Below, piece after piece: positions 25,517 to 33,914 of a DNA stretch of 64,000 nucleotides (the stretch's first letter is position 1; each line of letters starts with the position of its first letter). Where the stretch lies: positions 1-64,000 of the forward strand of contig NZ_JAMKQJ010000010.1 of NCBI RefSeq assembly GCF_024643205.1, in the 5' to 3' direction. The position numbers and the translations under genes are program-made. Under the pieces are notes generated by a model, which worked only from the letters and a program-made list of their open reading frames with translations, did not search any database and was not told the origin of the DNA. The stretch is from Parapedobacter tibetensis (GTDB taxonomy: Bacteria; Bacteroidota; Bacteroidia; Sphingobacteriales; Sphingobacteriaceae).

Positions 25517-26152
25517 TTAACTTTTAACATCGACGGCTAGTAATTTGAGTTTCTTGCTGTAGGTTTGCCGGGAGAGGCCGGCATGCATGCAGCGCGTCTC
25601 CACGGTGGCCACATGGGCAAAGGTGGGGTACCGCTTTTCAAAAGTGGCTACGCGTTGCAGGGGTGTGAGGCGCAACAAATGGTCATGTGCCTGCCGCTGC
25701 CGTTCCTGTTGGCGGGCCAGTACGGTGATGGCACGCTCGATGACCGCATAGTCGGCCATAAAACGATGTAGTGCGGGATAGCGGATGCTGAGATAGGGGC
25801 TAGGCTCCAGTGCCTGTACGTAATCGGTACGCGCCTCGCCATCATGTAAGGCGGCGGGGTTGAATATCAAGGTACGACGGCGCCAGATTTGGGTGCCGAT
25901 ATAACGTATGGCCGGTCCTTGGTCGATGATCTGAAAACTGTGCGCCACGGATTGCAACAGCAGGATGGCGTGCCCCTCATCAGCGGTGCCGGGCTCTTCC
26001 ACATACTGGCGTGCCACAGCTTGCCGGAGCTGGCAGCGCTCGGCCAACCCTCCGCAAAAGCGGTCATGGAGCGCCGCGGGTAGGGTGTCCAGTAGGGGTA
26101 GGAGGTGCTGCCGGATGAGCTCGTACTTTTGGTGTGCAGATGGAAAGTTCAT
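25517..26152 (-). CDS. Crp/Fnr-like regulator, divergent
   Basis: 211 residues. N-terminal part could be a reduced cyclic-nucleotide-binding barrel (QAVARQYVEEPGTADEGHAI, then LLQSVAHSFQII); the C-terminus ends in an HTH-like stretch (RYPTFAHVATVETRCMHAGL then SRQTYSKKL). Size and layout match Crp/Fnr-family proteins found beside MauE/DUF6520 clusters in Bacteroidota. Eight bases separate it from the response regulator and ~80 from the MauE start, so it is probably in one operon. Similarity is weak and the call is tentative. Confidence 0.45.
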   Translation of the reverse strand: MNFPSAHQKYELIRQHLLPLLDTLPAALHDRFCGGLAERCQLRQAVARQYVEEPGTADEGHAILLLQSVAHSFQIIDQGPAIRYIGTQIWRRRTLIFNPAALHDGEARTDYVQALEPSPYLSIRYPALHRFMADYAVIERAITVLARQQERQRQAHDHLLRLTPLQRVATFEKRYPTFAHVATVETRCMHAGLSRQTYSKKLKLLAVDVKS

Positions 26153-26160
26153 GTGGTATT

Positions 26161-26835
26161 TTACTTAGCCTTTTTTAACGGGACGAGGCCACATTCATGG
26201 GCCCGGGCTATCAATGCGGTGTTGTCCTGCACCCCGAATGTATTTCGCAGGTGCTTTACATGGCCCCGAACGGTGTAAATGCTTATGCTATTTTTTGCGG
26301 CAATTTCCTTTTGCGAATAGCCTTCAGAAAGGAGATGTAGCACGTTCATTCGCTTAGCCGGAATGTCTGCAATTCCACGGCCCAATTTTCCCTGTTCGGC
26401 CAAGCTGAGATCGCGTTCCGTAACCAATGCATTTACGTACCGGCCGGATTTGTAAAGGTGGTGTATCGCAGTAGCCAGGTCGTCCGTGTCTGACGCCTTG
26501 GCAATGAACCCACGCGCCCCGCTACGGAGCATCCCCTGTACAGCCGCTTTTTCTTCGGAAAACGTGTATACCAATACATGGGTTTCAGGAAAATGTTTGG
26601 CAAGCCACTTGGTGGCCTCGTACCCGTTCATGTGCGGCATGCGAATATCCATGATCATCACATGCGGTGCACCGTACCTGTGGATTTGATCTTGCATTTC
26701 CAGTCCGTTTTTGGCGGTGAAGATGACCGTAATGCCATTTGGTTGTGCATTGAGGTATTCGGCGGTATAGCGATTGATGGGTGTTTGGTTGTCGATGATT
26801 CCAACCGTAATCTGGGATATGTTGTTTTCAGTCAT
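26161..26835 (-). CDS. NarL/FixJ-type response regulator
   Basis: 224 residues. Receiver domain with phosphoacceptor Asp63 in VMIMDIRMPHMNG, the Thr/Ser switch in VLVYTFSEE and Lys in GARGFIAKASDTDD. C-terminal LuxR-type HTH (LHLLSEGYSQKEIAAKNSIS, YTVRGHVKHLRNTFGV). Partner of the kinase encoded 21 bases upstream on the same strand. Likely controls this redox/receptor group. Confidence 0.9.
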   Translation of the reverse strand: MTENNISQITVGIIDNQTPINRYTAEYLNAQPNGITVIFTAKNGLEMQDQIHRYGAPHVMIMDIRMPHMNGYEATKWLAKHFPETHVLVYTFSEEKAAVQGMLRSGARGFIAKASDTDDLATAIHHLYKSGRYVNALVTERDLSLAEQGKLGRGIADIPAKRMNVLHLLSEGYSQKEIAAKNSISIYTVRGHVKHLRNTFGVQDNTALIARAHECGLVPLKKAK

Positions 26836-26856
26836 GTCATGAATAGGTTTTGTTGA

Positions 26857-27687
26857 TCAATTGGAGGTCGTAAACATGGGCACGTAGAGGGTAATCTGTG
26901 TGCCTTTATTCGGTGCTGATTCGATGCGGAGGGTAGCATTGACACAGTCAGCCCGGAACTGCATATTGCTAAGCCCCATGGATTCGCCAAGGGGTAGCCT
27001 TTCGACGTCGAAACCCTTGCCATCGTCTTTCACGGTAAGCTGAAATGTATCCTGGTCGTACATCGCGAGTGAGACGGTGATTACCCGCGCTTGCGCGTGC
27101 TTCGTGATATTGGCCGCGACCTCCTGCAAAATGCGGAAAATGTGAAGTGCTACACCATGTTCCAGATCATCACGGCAATCGGGTTTGATATGTACGCTCA
27201 CTTGTAGACTGAAGTGGCGTCGCAGGAGGGCCGCTTCGGCTTGAATAGCGCTTATAAGACCTGCTTCAACAAGCTGCTCTCCTTGGATAACACGGTTGAA
27301 ATCCCGGAAGTCCGCCAAGGATTCCCGGGCAAACTGCCGACAAAATTGCACCTGTTGCGCAGTGATGGGCTGGTCGTGTTGGAGTTGCTTGGAAAAATCG
27401 CCCAACAACGTGTTGAGGAATGCGAGCTTGTTGCCCAGGTGGTCGTGTAGGGCACCGGTGATTTGCATGATTACCCGGTCCGCTTCCTGAACACGACTGG
27501 CCTGGAGGGCAATTTCATGTTCTACGTCTTGCCGTTTGGCGGTTTCCTCCGCAAGTTGTCGCTCCCGGTTATATAGTACCACGAGGAGCACGATGGCGGT
27601 GCAGCACATTAGCATAGCGATGGTACCGACAATCATAATGCTGATCAATGCCAATTTCGATAATTGCACGTATACGAAAAAATCCAT
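26857..27687 (-). CDS. sensor histidine kinase, HisKA_3 (NarX/DegS) type
   Basis: 276 residues. One N-terminal membrane segment (LALISIMIVGTIAMLMCCTA), no sizeable sensor domain, a coiled-coil linker, then the dimerisation helix with His81 in ALHDHLGNKLAFLNTLL and a HATPase domain (EVAANITKHAQARVITV, VKDDGKGFDVE, GLSNMQFRADCV). Pairs with the response regulator directly downstream. With almost no periplasmic part it probably senses a membrane or cytoplasmic cue. First gene of the minus-strand group. Confidence 0.9.
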   Translation of the reverse strand: MDFFVYVQLSKLALISIMIVGTIAMLMCCTAIVLLVVLYNRERQLAEETAKRQDVEHEIALQASRVQEADRVIMQITGALHDHLGNKLAFLNTLLGDFSKQLQHDQPITAQQVQFCRQFARESLADFRDFNRVIQGEQLVEAGLISAIQAEAALLRRHFSLQVSVHIKPDCRDDLEHGVALHIFRILQEVAANITKHAQARVITVSLAMYDQDTFQLTVKDDGKGFDVERLPLGESMGLSNMQFRADCVNATLRIESAPNKGTQITLYVPMFTTSN

Positions 27688-27832
27688 AGGCTATAACGTT
27701 TTAGGTTCAACAGCAAATAAATAGCATCCGTAAAGCGTGCATAAACCAATGAGGTAAAACAAATAATTCTTCATGTGCGAAATAAGTTTTGGTGACCGGC
27801 AAAAATAACGGTTGTGTCCAACAAAAAAAACA

Positions 27833-27851
27833 CCCAATATTGGGCATTTTT
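27833..27851. terminator. possible palindromic terminator
   Basis: CCCAATATTGGG flanked by A-rich sequence on the left and T7 on the right (A8CACCCAATATTGGGCAT7 layout). Could terminate in either direction; no gene on either side clearly needs it. Confidence 0.35.
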
Positions 27852-27869
27852 TTATCGGAAGAGGGTTTA

Positions 27870-27877
27870 TAACTTTG
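27870..27877 (+). promoter_or_regulatory. -7 box TAACTTTG before the HTH gene
   Basis: Matches TAnnTTTG about 73 bases upstream of the HTH gene start; the -33 region is T-rich but lacks a clean TTTG. Confidence 0.35.
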
Positions 27878-27949
27878 TCTTACACATACCTGTAGACCGG
27901 AATAATGCAATTATATGGTTAACATTGTTTATCAAACTAAATTTCGAGT

Positions 27950-28252
27950 ATGGAACAAAACACCTACCTCGCTCAGCATCATCCCCTAGGGGGAGAGCTG
28001 GCAAATGCAATTTTACCGTTGTTAAATCTCTTAGTGGAGCTGCTCAAAAGGCTATTGGCCGGGCTGGGCAATCCCGCCCATAGGCATGGGCTGCTGTTGC
28101 CCGAAGAGGTCACCATGATGCTCCGTATCAGCGCACGCACATTAAGACGATATAATGAGCTGGGGATACTGTGTCCCCTCAAGATCGGTAGCATGCGTTA
28201 CTACCTGATGAGCGATATCATCGATGCCGGAAGGAACGACGATACCGCCTGA
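27950..28252 (+). CDS. small helix-turn-helix (MerR/excisionase-like) protein
   Basis: 100 residues. Hydrophobic helix in the first half (LANAILPLLNLLVELLKRLL), then a winged-HTH of the helix_turn_helix_17/excisionase type (LLLPEEVTMMLRISARTLRR, YNELGILCPLKIGSMRYYLM). Such genes are common in Bacteroidota accessory DNA. The last ~25 codons and the terminator are duplicated at 57315-57445. Confidence 0.7.
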   Translation: MEQNTYLAQHHPLGGELANAILPLLNLLVELLKRLLAGLGNPAHRHGLLLPEEVTMMLRISARTLRRYNELGILCPLKIGSMRYYLMSDIIDAGRNDDTA

Positions 28253-28310
28253 TTTTAGCCCATTAAAAAACGCCGCTTTCCGGTGGCGGCGTTTTTTATG
28301 GGTATCCCTA
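28172..28310 (+). repeat. HTH gene tail plus terminator, duplicated at 57315-57445
   Basis: From CCCCTCAAGATCGGTAGCATG to the end of the terminator the sequence is nearly identical to 57315-57445, with a few substitutions. Confidence 0.85.
28265..28300 (+). terminator. intrinsic terminator
   Basis: AAAAAACGCCGC, loop TTTCCGGT, then GGCGGCGTTTTTTATG: strong GC stem between A and T runs. Terminates the HTH gene. Confidence 0.85.
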
Positions 28311-28349
28311 GCTATAATAGTAAATATGTTTCCCTTCATTGTCGAGCCT

Positions 28350-28495
28350 TGGCTTTAAATTTATTGATGGTTATCAATGATATTCCAGTCGGAGATATAG
28401 AGACTATAGACGTATTGAAGATGCGTCATCTACTGCTATTTACGGAGCACAGGGCGCAAATGGTGTAATTTTGATGAAATATTTGGATATATAGA
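28350..28495 (+). pseudogene. SusC plug-domain remnant
   Basis: One frame reads LNLLMVINDIPVGDIETIDVLK; a shift gives DASSTAIYGAQGANGVILMKY and a stop at 28493-28495. Joined, this is the plug segment of a SusC receptor (compare VLRDAAAASIWGARAGNGVIVI in the intact gene at 19561). Only ~45 codons remain, just upstream of the sialidase gene. Confidence 0.7.
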
Positions 28496-28557
28496 AAATA
28501 TTTAACATATTTGATATGTACTACATAACTACTATTAGTAAGCCAAATATAAATCCT

Positions 28558-29838
28558 ATGTATCACATTAAGAAATTAAGTGTTAGCAGAAACGAGGTTT
28601 CAATTCTTTGCTATCTGAGTTTTATTTTATGTATTGTAACGGGCTGTGCCAAAAGTCCGGAGGTCATGCAATCTATTGAAAAGCAGGCTATGTCGAAAGA
28701 AGAACAGGTAAATGTTGCCCCCCTGGCAACACCTGTATACTCCAGAATCACTGTATTTAATGGTGGTAATGAAGGTAACAATGGAGTTATCTACCATTCC
28801 TTCCGCATCCCATCAATTATTAAAACCAATAATGGTACGCTGGTCGCATTTGCAGAAGGCAGAAGATGGAGTCCGAGCGACTATGGAGACATTAATATTG
28901 TTTTTAAGCGGTCGACCAATAACGGTTCTTCATGGTCTGCCTGTGGAGAAGTAATCGGAAGCGGACCCGGTAGCTGGACCAATCCGACGGCTGTTTATGA
29001 CAGGAGTAAAGGTACAAATGGCAGGATATGGCTTTTCATGGAATGGAACGATGAGCATAAGCAACAATGGTCTGATTTCGATTCATGGGGTGATAGAAGA
29101 ATCCATACTTCGTATAGTGATAATCATGGTTCTACCTGGTCTACACCGGTAGACCGAACTGCTACGCTTACCCCTTCAAACTATAAATGGGACTGCGTAG
29201 GCCCTGGAATAGGAATAAGAACGGTATATAACAGTCCCGGAAGACTCATTGTGCCTGCTTACGGTAGAAATATCTATAGTGACGACAAGGGGACAACCTG
29301 GCAGTATCAACGTATTCCGGGAGGCACAGACGAAAGTACAATTGTAGAACTGATGAACGGCAGTTTAATGCGAAACGACAGACCTGGAACTGCGGCGTGG
29401 AATACTTCTAAAAGAAGGAGAAAGACTTGGGGCTCTATTAGCGGAGGATTTGTTCCCTGGATTGCCGTTGCTGCCCTTCCAGATCCAAAATGCGAAGGTT
29501 CAATGTTAAGGTATAACACCGATCTGCCAAACAGAAGGATTATCTTCTTAAATCCCAACGGCGTTGATAAAAGATGTAACATGACGGTTCGCATCAGTTA
29601 TGATGACGGTGTGACCTGGCCTAAAAGCCGGGCATTGTATAGTGCTGCAAATTGTAATTATGCAACAAGTACTGTTGTATACGGTGGTTATTCGAGCATG
29701 GCAAAAACAGACGATTATTGCGTAGGTGCCTTAATCGAATATAATGAGAACGTGAATAGCAGCGGAAGCAATAAATCGATATCATTCAGCAAGTTCAATC
29801 TGGCCTGGATATTAAACGGCAGTTCAGAACCTAATTAA
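28558..29838 (+). CDS. exo-alpha-sialidase (BNR-repeat, GH33-like) lipoprotein
   Basis: The Met at 28558 is preferred over 28516 because it leads into a lipoprotein signal (YLSFILCIVTGCAKS). The sialidase FRIP motif appears as YHSFRIPSIIKT, followed by VAFAEGRR, and there are four Asp-box repeats (STNNGSSW, SDNHGSTW, SDDKGTTW, SYDDGVTW), typical of a six-bladed propeller. Expected to release terminal sialic acids from host or environmental glycans at the cell surface. No sialic-acid catabolic genes are in the window; a SusC remnant lies upstream, suggesting that a larger sialoglycan locus once stood here. Confidence 0.85.
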   Translation: MYHIKKLSVSRNEVSILCYLSFILCIVTGCAKSPEVMQSIEKQAMSKEEQVNVAPLATPVYSRITVFNGGNEGNNGVIYHSFRIPSIIKTNNGTLVAFAEGRRWSPSDYGDINIVFKRSTNNGSSWSACGEVIGSGPGSWTNPTAVYDRSKGTNGRIWLFMEWNDEHKQQWSDFDSWGDRRIHTSYSDNHGSTWSTPVDRTATLTPSNYKWDCVGPGIGIRTVYNSPGRLIVPAYGRNIYSDDKGTTWQYQRIPGGTDESTIVELMNGSLMRNDRPGTAAWNTSKRRRKTWGSISGGFVPWIAVAALPDPKCEGSMLRYNTDLPNRRIIFLNPNGVDKRCNMTVRISYDDGVTWPKSRALYSAANCNYATSTVVYGGYSSMAKTDDYCVGALIEYNENVNSSGSNKSISFSKFNLAWILNGSSEPN

Positions 29839-29907
29839 GCTGTTCTTGGAAAAATACATTGGTAAACTCCGCGGGCGCTATGCTATGGCCGGGGGGTTAA
29901 CTAAAGC

Positions 29908-31074
29908 TTACCGGTTGCAGCTGCTGGGTTTCCGCCCCCGACTGAAGCCGAGCAACTTCCGGCAATTCAGCATCAAAGCCAGGGAAAATAGGGCAATTCC
30001 GCCTAATAATACCTGGTGTATCCCGAAATGCGCGATGATAAATCCGCCTAAAGCGGCTCCGAAGGCTATGCCTATATTCGCTGTTGATAAGACCAGGCTG
30101 TTCACGAACTCAGGAGCCTCAGGTGCAGCTGAACTGATCCATGCCTGGCTGATCACGAAACCGGCCATGTGAAAAAAGCCCCAGACGCCAATGATACCCA
30201 CATTCAGCAGATAGCCGGCATTCATATGGTATAAAAGAATAAAGATCACGCTCATGGAGATCATATAGATCAGTATGGCCTTAGGGATACTTTTACTTAA
30301 AGCCCTACCGGCAGCCCAGTTCCCCAGGATGCCGGTGAACCCGAACAGGATCAGCATCAGGCTGACCTGGGGTCCGCTCATGTCAAATACCTTCTCCAGG
30401 TAATCGGCAAAATAACTGTAAACAGAAAAGGCTCCGGCAGCGATCAGTACCACGGTCAGGATATTTATCCATAAGACTTTCTTTTTCAATACGCCCAGCT
30501 GTCCGCCATAGGAAAGTTTCTTCCCTCCCGGCATGGAAGGGACAACATACCAGATGCCCGATAACGCGATCGTGTTAATACCCGCTGCCATCCATAAAGA
30601 TGCCTTCCATGTGAACAGATCTGCCATATAAGCGGTCAAAGGGATCCCTATTACGGTAGCTGTACTCAACCCTCCATATACCGTTGCAACTGCTTTAATG
30701 GCATTTTTCTTCCCGGCCGACTCCGCCGCCATGACCAGCCCGTTTGAAAAATAAACAGGTAAGAAAAAGGCCGGCAGCACCCTGGCCAGCAGCAGGGTTG
30801 CAAAGGAATCCGAAAGCGCTGACAAGATATTTGACACGATAAAAATTGCCACTACTCCCTGAACGAGCCGCTTCCTGTCAAAACCCGAAAATAGCAATGT
30901 CATGAACGGGCTTGAAACAGCCACCGCTAGGGCGAATAGGCTCACCAGCAGCCCCGCCTCATTAGTGCTTATCCTGAAGTAGTCTGAAATCTTCGGTAAG
31001 ATGCCTATAATGCCGAATTCTGTCGTGATAATGCCAAAAGCGCCTAATGCCAGTACATAAGTAGTTCTGCTCAT
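29908..31074 (-). CDS. MFS transporter, AraJ/drug-efflux type
   Basis: 388 residues with about 12 hydrophobic segments, standard MFS size. The N-terminus (TYVLALGAFGIITTEFGIIG) and the loop-2/3 area (SPFMTLLFSGFDRKRLVQG) match the DHA1/AraJ group, which exports drugs, sugars or amino acids. It lies 57 bases downstream of the SDR gene on the same strand; the pair is divergent from an HxlR regulator. Confidence 0.85.
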   Translation of the reverse strand: MSRTTYVLALGAFGIITTEFGIIGILPKISDYFRISTNEAGLLVSLFALAVAVSSPFMTLLFSGFDRKRLVQGVVAIFIVSNILSALSDSFATLLLARVLPAFFLPVYFSNGLVMAAESAGKKNAIKAVATVYGGLSTATVIGIPLTAYMADLFTWKASLWMAAGINTIALSGIWYVVPSMPGGKKLSYGGQLGVLKKKVLWINILTVVLIAAGAFSVYSYFADYLEKVFDMSGPQVSLMLILFGFTGILGNWAAGRALSKSIPKAILIYMISMSVIFILLYHMNAGYLLNVGIIGVWGFFHMAGFVISQAWISSAAPEAPEFVNSLVLSTANIGIAFGAALGGFIIAHFGIHQVLLGGIALFSLALMLNCRKLLGFSRGRKPSSCNR

Positions 31075-31131
31075 GATTCAAAGGGTCGTCTCTTCCGGAT
31101 CATCCGGACGTTGTCCCGCCTTATCGGTGTA

Positions 31132-31881
31132 TCAGACATTTACACCTCCGTCGATGGTGAAGGTTGCTCCTGTAATAAACTGGCTCTCTTCACCGGCGAA
31201 ATAAGCCACTAATCCGGCGATTTCCGCCACAGTTCCATAGCGTCCGATAGTCGTTTGGCTGATCAACGCAGGAGCATGATCGCTGTCGGCCGGGTTCATA
31301 TCCGTATCGACCGGGCCCGGCTGGATCAGGTTGGCCGTTATATTCCTCGGACCCAGATCCCGCGCTATTGCCTTCGTTAACCCGCTGAGCGCGGATTTAC
31401 TCATGGCATAAAGGCTGCCTCCCTGAAACCCAACCCGGTCGGCCATGTTGCTCCCTACCGTGATGATCCGGCCGCCTTGTTTCATGTGACTGGCTGCAAA
31501 CTGCGCAGCCACAAAAACAGCCTTCACATTCACACCCATCATCTGGTCATATTCCTCCAAGGTATATTCATTGATAGGTTTGTTCGAATAAATCCCGGCA
31601 TTATTTACCAGAATATCCAGTCTTCCAAATTCATCGACGGTCGTTTCCAATGCCGTCAGCAGCGCATCCGAATCCTCATTGCCGGCCACCAGCGCCCTGA
31701 CCCGGTTTCCGTTCTGCCGAGCAGCAGAGACCACTTCATCAGCCTTTTGCGGATTCCTTCCCGAATGGGTGAAAATCACATCCGCCCCTTCCTGCGACAA
31801 ACGCTTGGCGATCGCGGCACCCATGCCCCGGCTTCCACCGGTTATAAAAGCTACTTTTCCTGTTAGTTTTTGCATGATCAT
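31132..31881 (-). CDS. short-chain dehydrogenase/reductase
   Basis: 249 residues, classical SDR. Cofactor motif TGGSRGMGAAIA, NNAG motif in ILVNNAGIYSNKP, Ser in ITVGSNMADR, catalytic YAMSK (Tyr, Lys), and C-terminal FITGATFTIDGGVNV. Oxidises or reduces an unknown alcohol/ketone with NAD(P). Divergent from the HxlR regulator at 31981, which probably controls it together with the MFS gene. Confidence 0.92.
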   Translation of the reverse strand: MIMQKLTGKVAFITGGSRGMGAAIAKRLSQEGADVIFTHSGRNPQKADEVVSAARQNGNRVRALVAGNEDSDALLTALETTVDEFGRLDILVNNAGIYSNKPINEYTLEEYDQMMGVNVKAVFVAAQFAASHMKQGGRIITVGSNMADRVGFQGGSLYAMSKSALSGLTKAIARDLGPRNITANLIQPGPVDTDMNPADSDHAPALISQTTIGRYGTVAEIAGLVAYFAGEESQFITGATFTIDGGVNV

Positions 31882-31905
31882 TTGTTTTTTATTTACCTGT
31901 AAACT

Positions 31906-31937
31906 TTTGCAAAACTAACTGACATACTGTACATTTG
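31906..31937 (+). promoter_or_regulatory. promoter of the HxlR gene
   Basis: TTTG (31906-31909), 20-base spacer, TACATTTG (31930-31937), a good Bacteroidota promoter directed into the HxlR gene. Confidence 0.65.
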
Positions 31938-31978
31938 TAAGTACTTACCGATTTATTAAATACTTACTAAAAAGTAAG
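31938..31978. promoter_or_regulatory. operator-like palindromes in the SDR/HxlR divergent region
   Basis: TAAGTACTTA (31938-31947) is a perfect palindrome at the expected transcription start; CTTAC (31963-31967)/GTAAG (31974-31978) form a second inverted repeat. Both share the word ACTTAC, consistent with HxlR dimer sites and autoregulation. Confidence 0.5.
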
Positions 31979-31980
31979 AA

Positions 31981-32424
31981 ATGGGGAAAAGGACCATGAG
32001 AAAAGAAACGTCAACCAACTACTCCAACGAAAAAAGAATCCTGGCCGGCTGCGGCATGGCCTATGCGCTGTCCCTGATAGGAGGCAGGTGGAAACCGGGT
32101 ATTCTGTGGCAGCTCCTGCTGGAAGGTAAAATGCGGTACAGCGAACTCAAGAAGACCCTGCCCGGTATCTCCGAACGGATGCTGGTAGCCCAGCTCCGGG
32201 AGCTGGAAAAGGACCGGCTCGTAAGCAGGATCGTGCATCCCGAAGTGCCGCCCCGGGTAGAGTATGAGCTCACCGAACTGGGTTATTCCATGCAACCCAT
32301 GCTGCAAAGCATCTCCGATTGGGGCGATCTGCAACGTCAGGCCGTGGCCGGAAGCCTGAGCCGTAGCTCGTATATACCATTGCTTTCATTCGCTGTTGCA
32401 TTGTTCTTTCTGACTACATTATAA
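31981..32424 (+). CDS. HxlR-family transcriptional regulator
   Basis: 147 residues. MarR/HxlR winged helix: CGMAYALSLIGGRWKPGILW, MRYSELKKTLPGISERMLVA, QLRELEKDRLVSRIVHPEVP then PRVEYELTELG. The C-terminus ends in an unusual hydrophobic stretch (YIPLLSFAVALFFLTTL), which might contact the membrane or result from a 3' alteration. The conserved Cys before the HTH (AGCGMAY) is used for redox or aldehyde sensing in some relatives. Probably controls the divergent SDR-MFS pair. Confidence 0.88.
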   Translation: MGKRTMRKETSTNYSNEKRILAGCGMAYALSLIGGRWKPGILWQLLLEGKMRYSELKKTLPGISERMLVAQLRELEKDRLVSRIVHPEVPPRVEYELTELGYSMQPMLQSISDWGDLQRQAVAGSLSRSSYIPLLSFAVALFFLTTL

Positions 32425-32595
32425 AACCATCCGCAAATATTTTACCCATACCTTCTCGCACGATATTCTCGTCAAACTGATCCGCCCGGTCTATTTTTCC
32501 ATTTTTCAAAGATTTGTACCAGATGTCGCTCCTGTTCATAATCAGCCATAATACATCATACAGTCCGGCATGGAGTGGTGGTTACCGAAATAGAC

Positions 32596-32973
32596 CTAAG
32601 AAGTCAGTCGAACAGAAATTTCCTTGCCGCCCGTATAAACTTTTCCCCAGTTGCAAAGACCTTCTAAAATCGGAATCAGGTCTAAACCTTTATTGGTTAA
32701 TACATATTCAATTCCGACGGGAACGGTTTCGGGAAGTTCTCGTTTGACAATAATTGCGTGCGTTTCCAACTCTTTGAGTTGACGGCCTAAAACCTGTTCC
32801 GAAATCTTTGGCAATTTCCTTTTCAGTAAGTGAAACCGGTTGTATCCCTGCGAAATGGAAAAAACAATCTGACATTTCCAGCGTCCGCTTACCATTGAAA
32901 TCGCTGAATTCAACTCACAAACCTGAAACAAAAACTGTTCATTGATAGCATTGGTGGAATTTTCTTTCCGCAT
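32596..32973 (-). CDS. HxlR-family transcriptional regulator
   Basis: 125 residues with the HxlR core: VCELNSAISMVSGRWKCQIV, YNRFHLLKRKLPKISEQVLG, RQLKELETHAIIVKRELPET then GIEYVLTNKG. Divergent from the DHFR-like gene at 33130, with a 17-base palindrome between them. Confidence 0.88.
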   Translation of the reverse strand: MRKENSTNAINEQFLFQVCELNSAISMVSGRWKCQIVFSISQGYNRFHLLKRKLPKISEQVLGRQLKELETHAIIVKRELPETVPVGIEYVLTNKGLDLIPILEGLCNWGKVYTGGKEISVRLTS

Positions 32974-33037
32974 AATCTTCCGGCTTTCTATGGACTAACA
33001 ATTTTGTTCGTTATTGCGAAACCAAAGTGGCTTGCTG

Positions 33038-33054
33038 AACTTTGTAACAAAGTT
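33038..33054. promoter_or_regulatory. palindromic operator candidate
   Basis: AACTTTGTAACAAAGTT is a perfect palindrome (8+1+8) between the divergent HxlR and DHFR-like genes. On the minus strand TAACTTTG also matches a -7 box for the HxlR gene. Confidence 0.5.
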
Positions 33055-33129
33055 ACTAAATGAAATCTCTAAATAATAATAGAGAAAAATGCCCTGGTCA
33101 ACAATGAACGAACAAATAACTAAAAAACG

Positions 33130-33651
33130 ATGAGAATCAGCATTTATATTGCAGTTTCCGCCAATGGATTGATTTCGAATTTCAGAAACGTGCCCGACTG
33201 GCTATCCCCTGAATATGGCCAGGGTTTTATGGAAATATGCCAAAAAACAAAAGCTGTGATTATGGGCAAAACGACCTATAACATCCTTGCGCCGGATTAT
33301 CTGCCGCTCCAAAAGGAAGGGACAATCGTCGTCCTGACAACGGATGAACAGGCAAAGTCTGATAACCCAACGGTGGTTTTCACAAAAAGCAACGCACCGG
33401 AAATCGCAAAAATGCTTGCGGGAAAAGGCCATGACGAAGCCGTAATCATCGGGGGTACAATGACAATGAGTGAATTCATCAATGCCGATCTGGTGGATGA
33501 TATTTATTTCGTTATGGAACCCGTGCTTTTCGGAAGCGGTTTGCCGCTTTTAAAAAATGTGGAACTTGAATTCAAACTCAAGCTATTGGAGGTAACGAAG
33601 TTGAATAACAACTCGGTTCAATTGCACTACGAAATACAAAAACAATCTTAA
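33130..33651 (+). CDS. dihydrofolate reductase family (RibD C-terminal-like) protein
   Basis: 173 residues. RibD_C/DHFR-like pattern: ISIYIAVSANGLISNFRNVP, AVIMGKTTYNIL, a nucleotide-binding GGTMTMSEFINADLVDDIYF and VLFGSGLPLL. Reduces an unknown substrate with NADPH; many such proteins are of unknown role and regulated by an adjacent HxlR or MarR gene, as here. Confidence 0.85.
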   Translation: MRISIYIAVSANGLISNFRNVPDWLSPEYGQGFMEICQKTKAVIMGKTTYNILAPDYLPLQKEGTIVVLTTDEQAKSDNPTVVFTKSNAPEIAKMLAGKGHDEAVIIGGTMTMSEFINADLVDDIYFVMEPVLFGSGLPLLKNVELEFKLKLLEVTKLNNNSVQLHYEIQKQS

Positions 33652-33905
33652 TTTTCAACGAGATCAAAAAAAGCGAATCGGACTGAATCGATCGCCACCG
33701 AAACATCAAAATCGGGGATCGGCGCCACCTGCATGTGGCGCTGCACGTAGAACAGGTAGAAGTGCTTGAAACAGCGGAAACCACTGAGGTGGAACAGGAG
33801 CAAAACGCACATGACCTCGCTGTCGCTCATTACGGGCGGTCTCTTGGAAGCTTTGCCCAGGATGAACTTTTTGGTGGTGTCTGCTTTTCCCGTTGTGTTG
33901 ACCAT
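33648..33905 (-). mobile_element. IS982-family transposase fragment
   Basis: A minus-strand frame of ~85 codons reads KRPPVMSDSEVMCVLLLFHL then GFRCFKHFYLFYVQRHM, which matches the N-terminal region of IS982 transposases (SDSEVM..LLFH...FKHFYL). The catalytic part is missing and the frame ends in unrelated sequence, so this is a dead remnant between the DHFR-like gene and the metallophosphoesterase gene. Confidence 0.7.
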
Positions 33906-33914
33906 ATTCTCGAA

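Noticed and set aside
29846..30172. 108-codon plus-strand frame opposite the MFS gene
   Set aside because: Antisense shadow of the transporter's 3' half.
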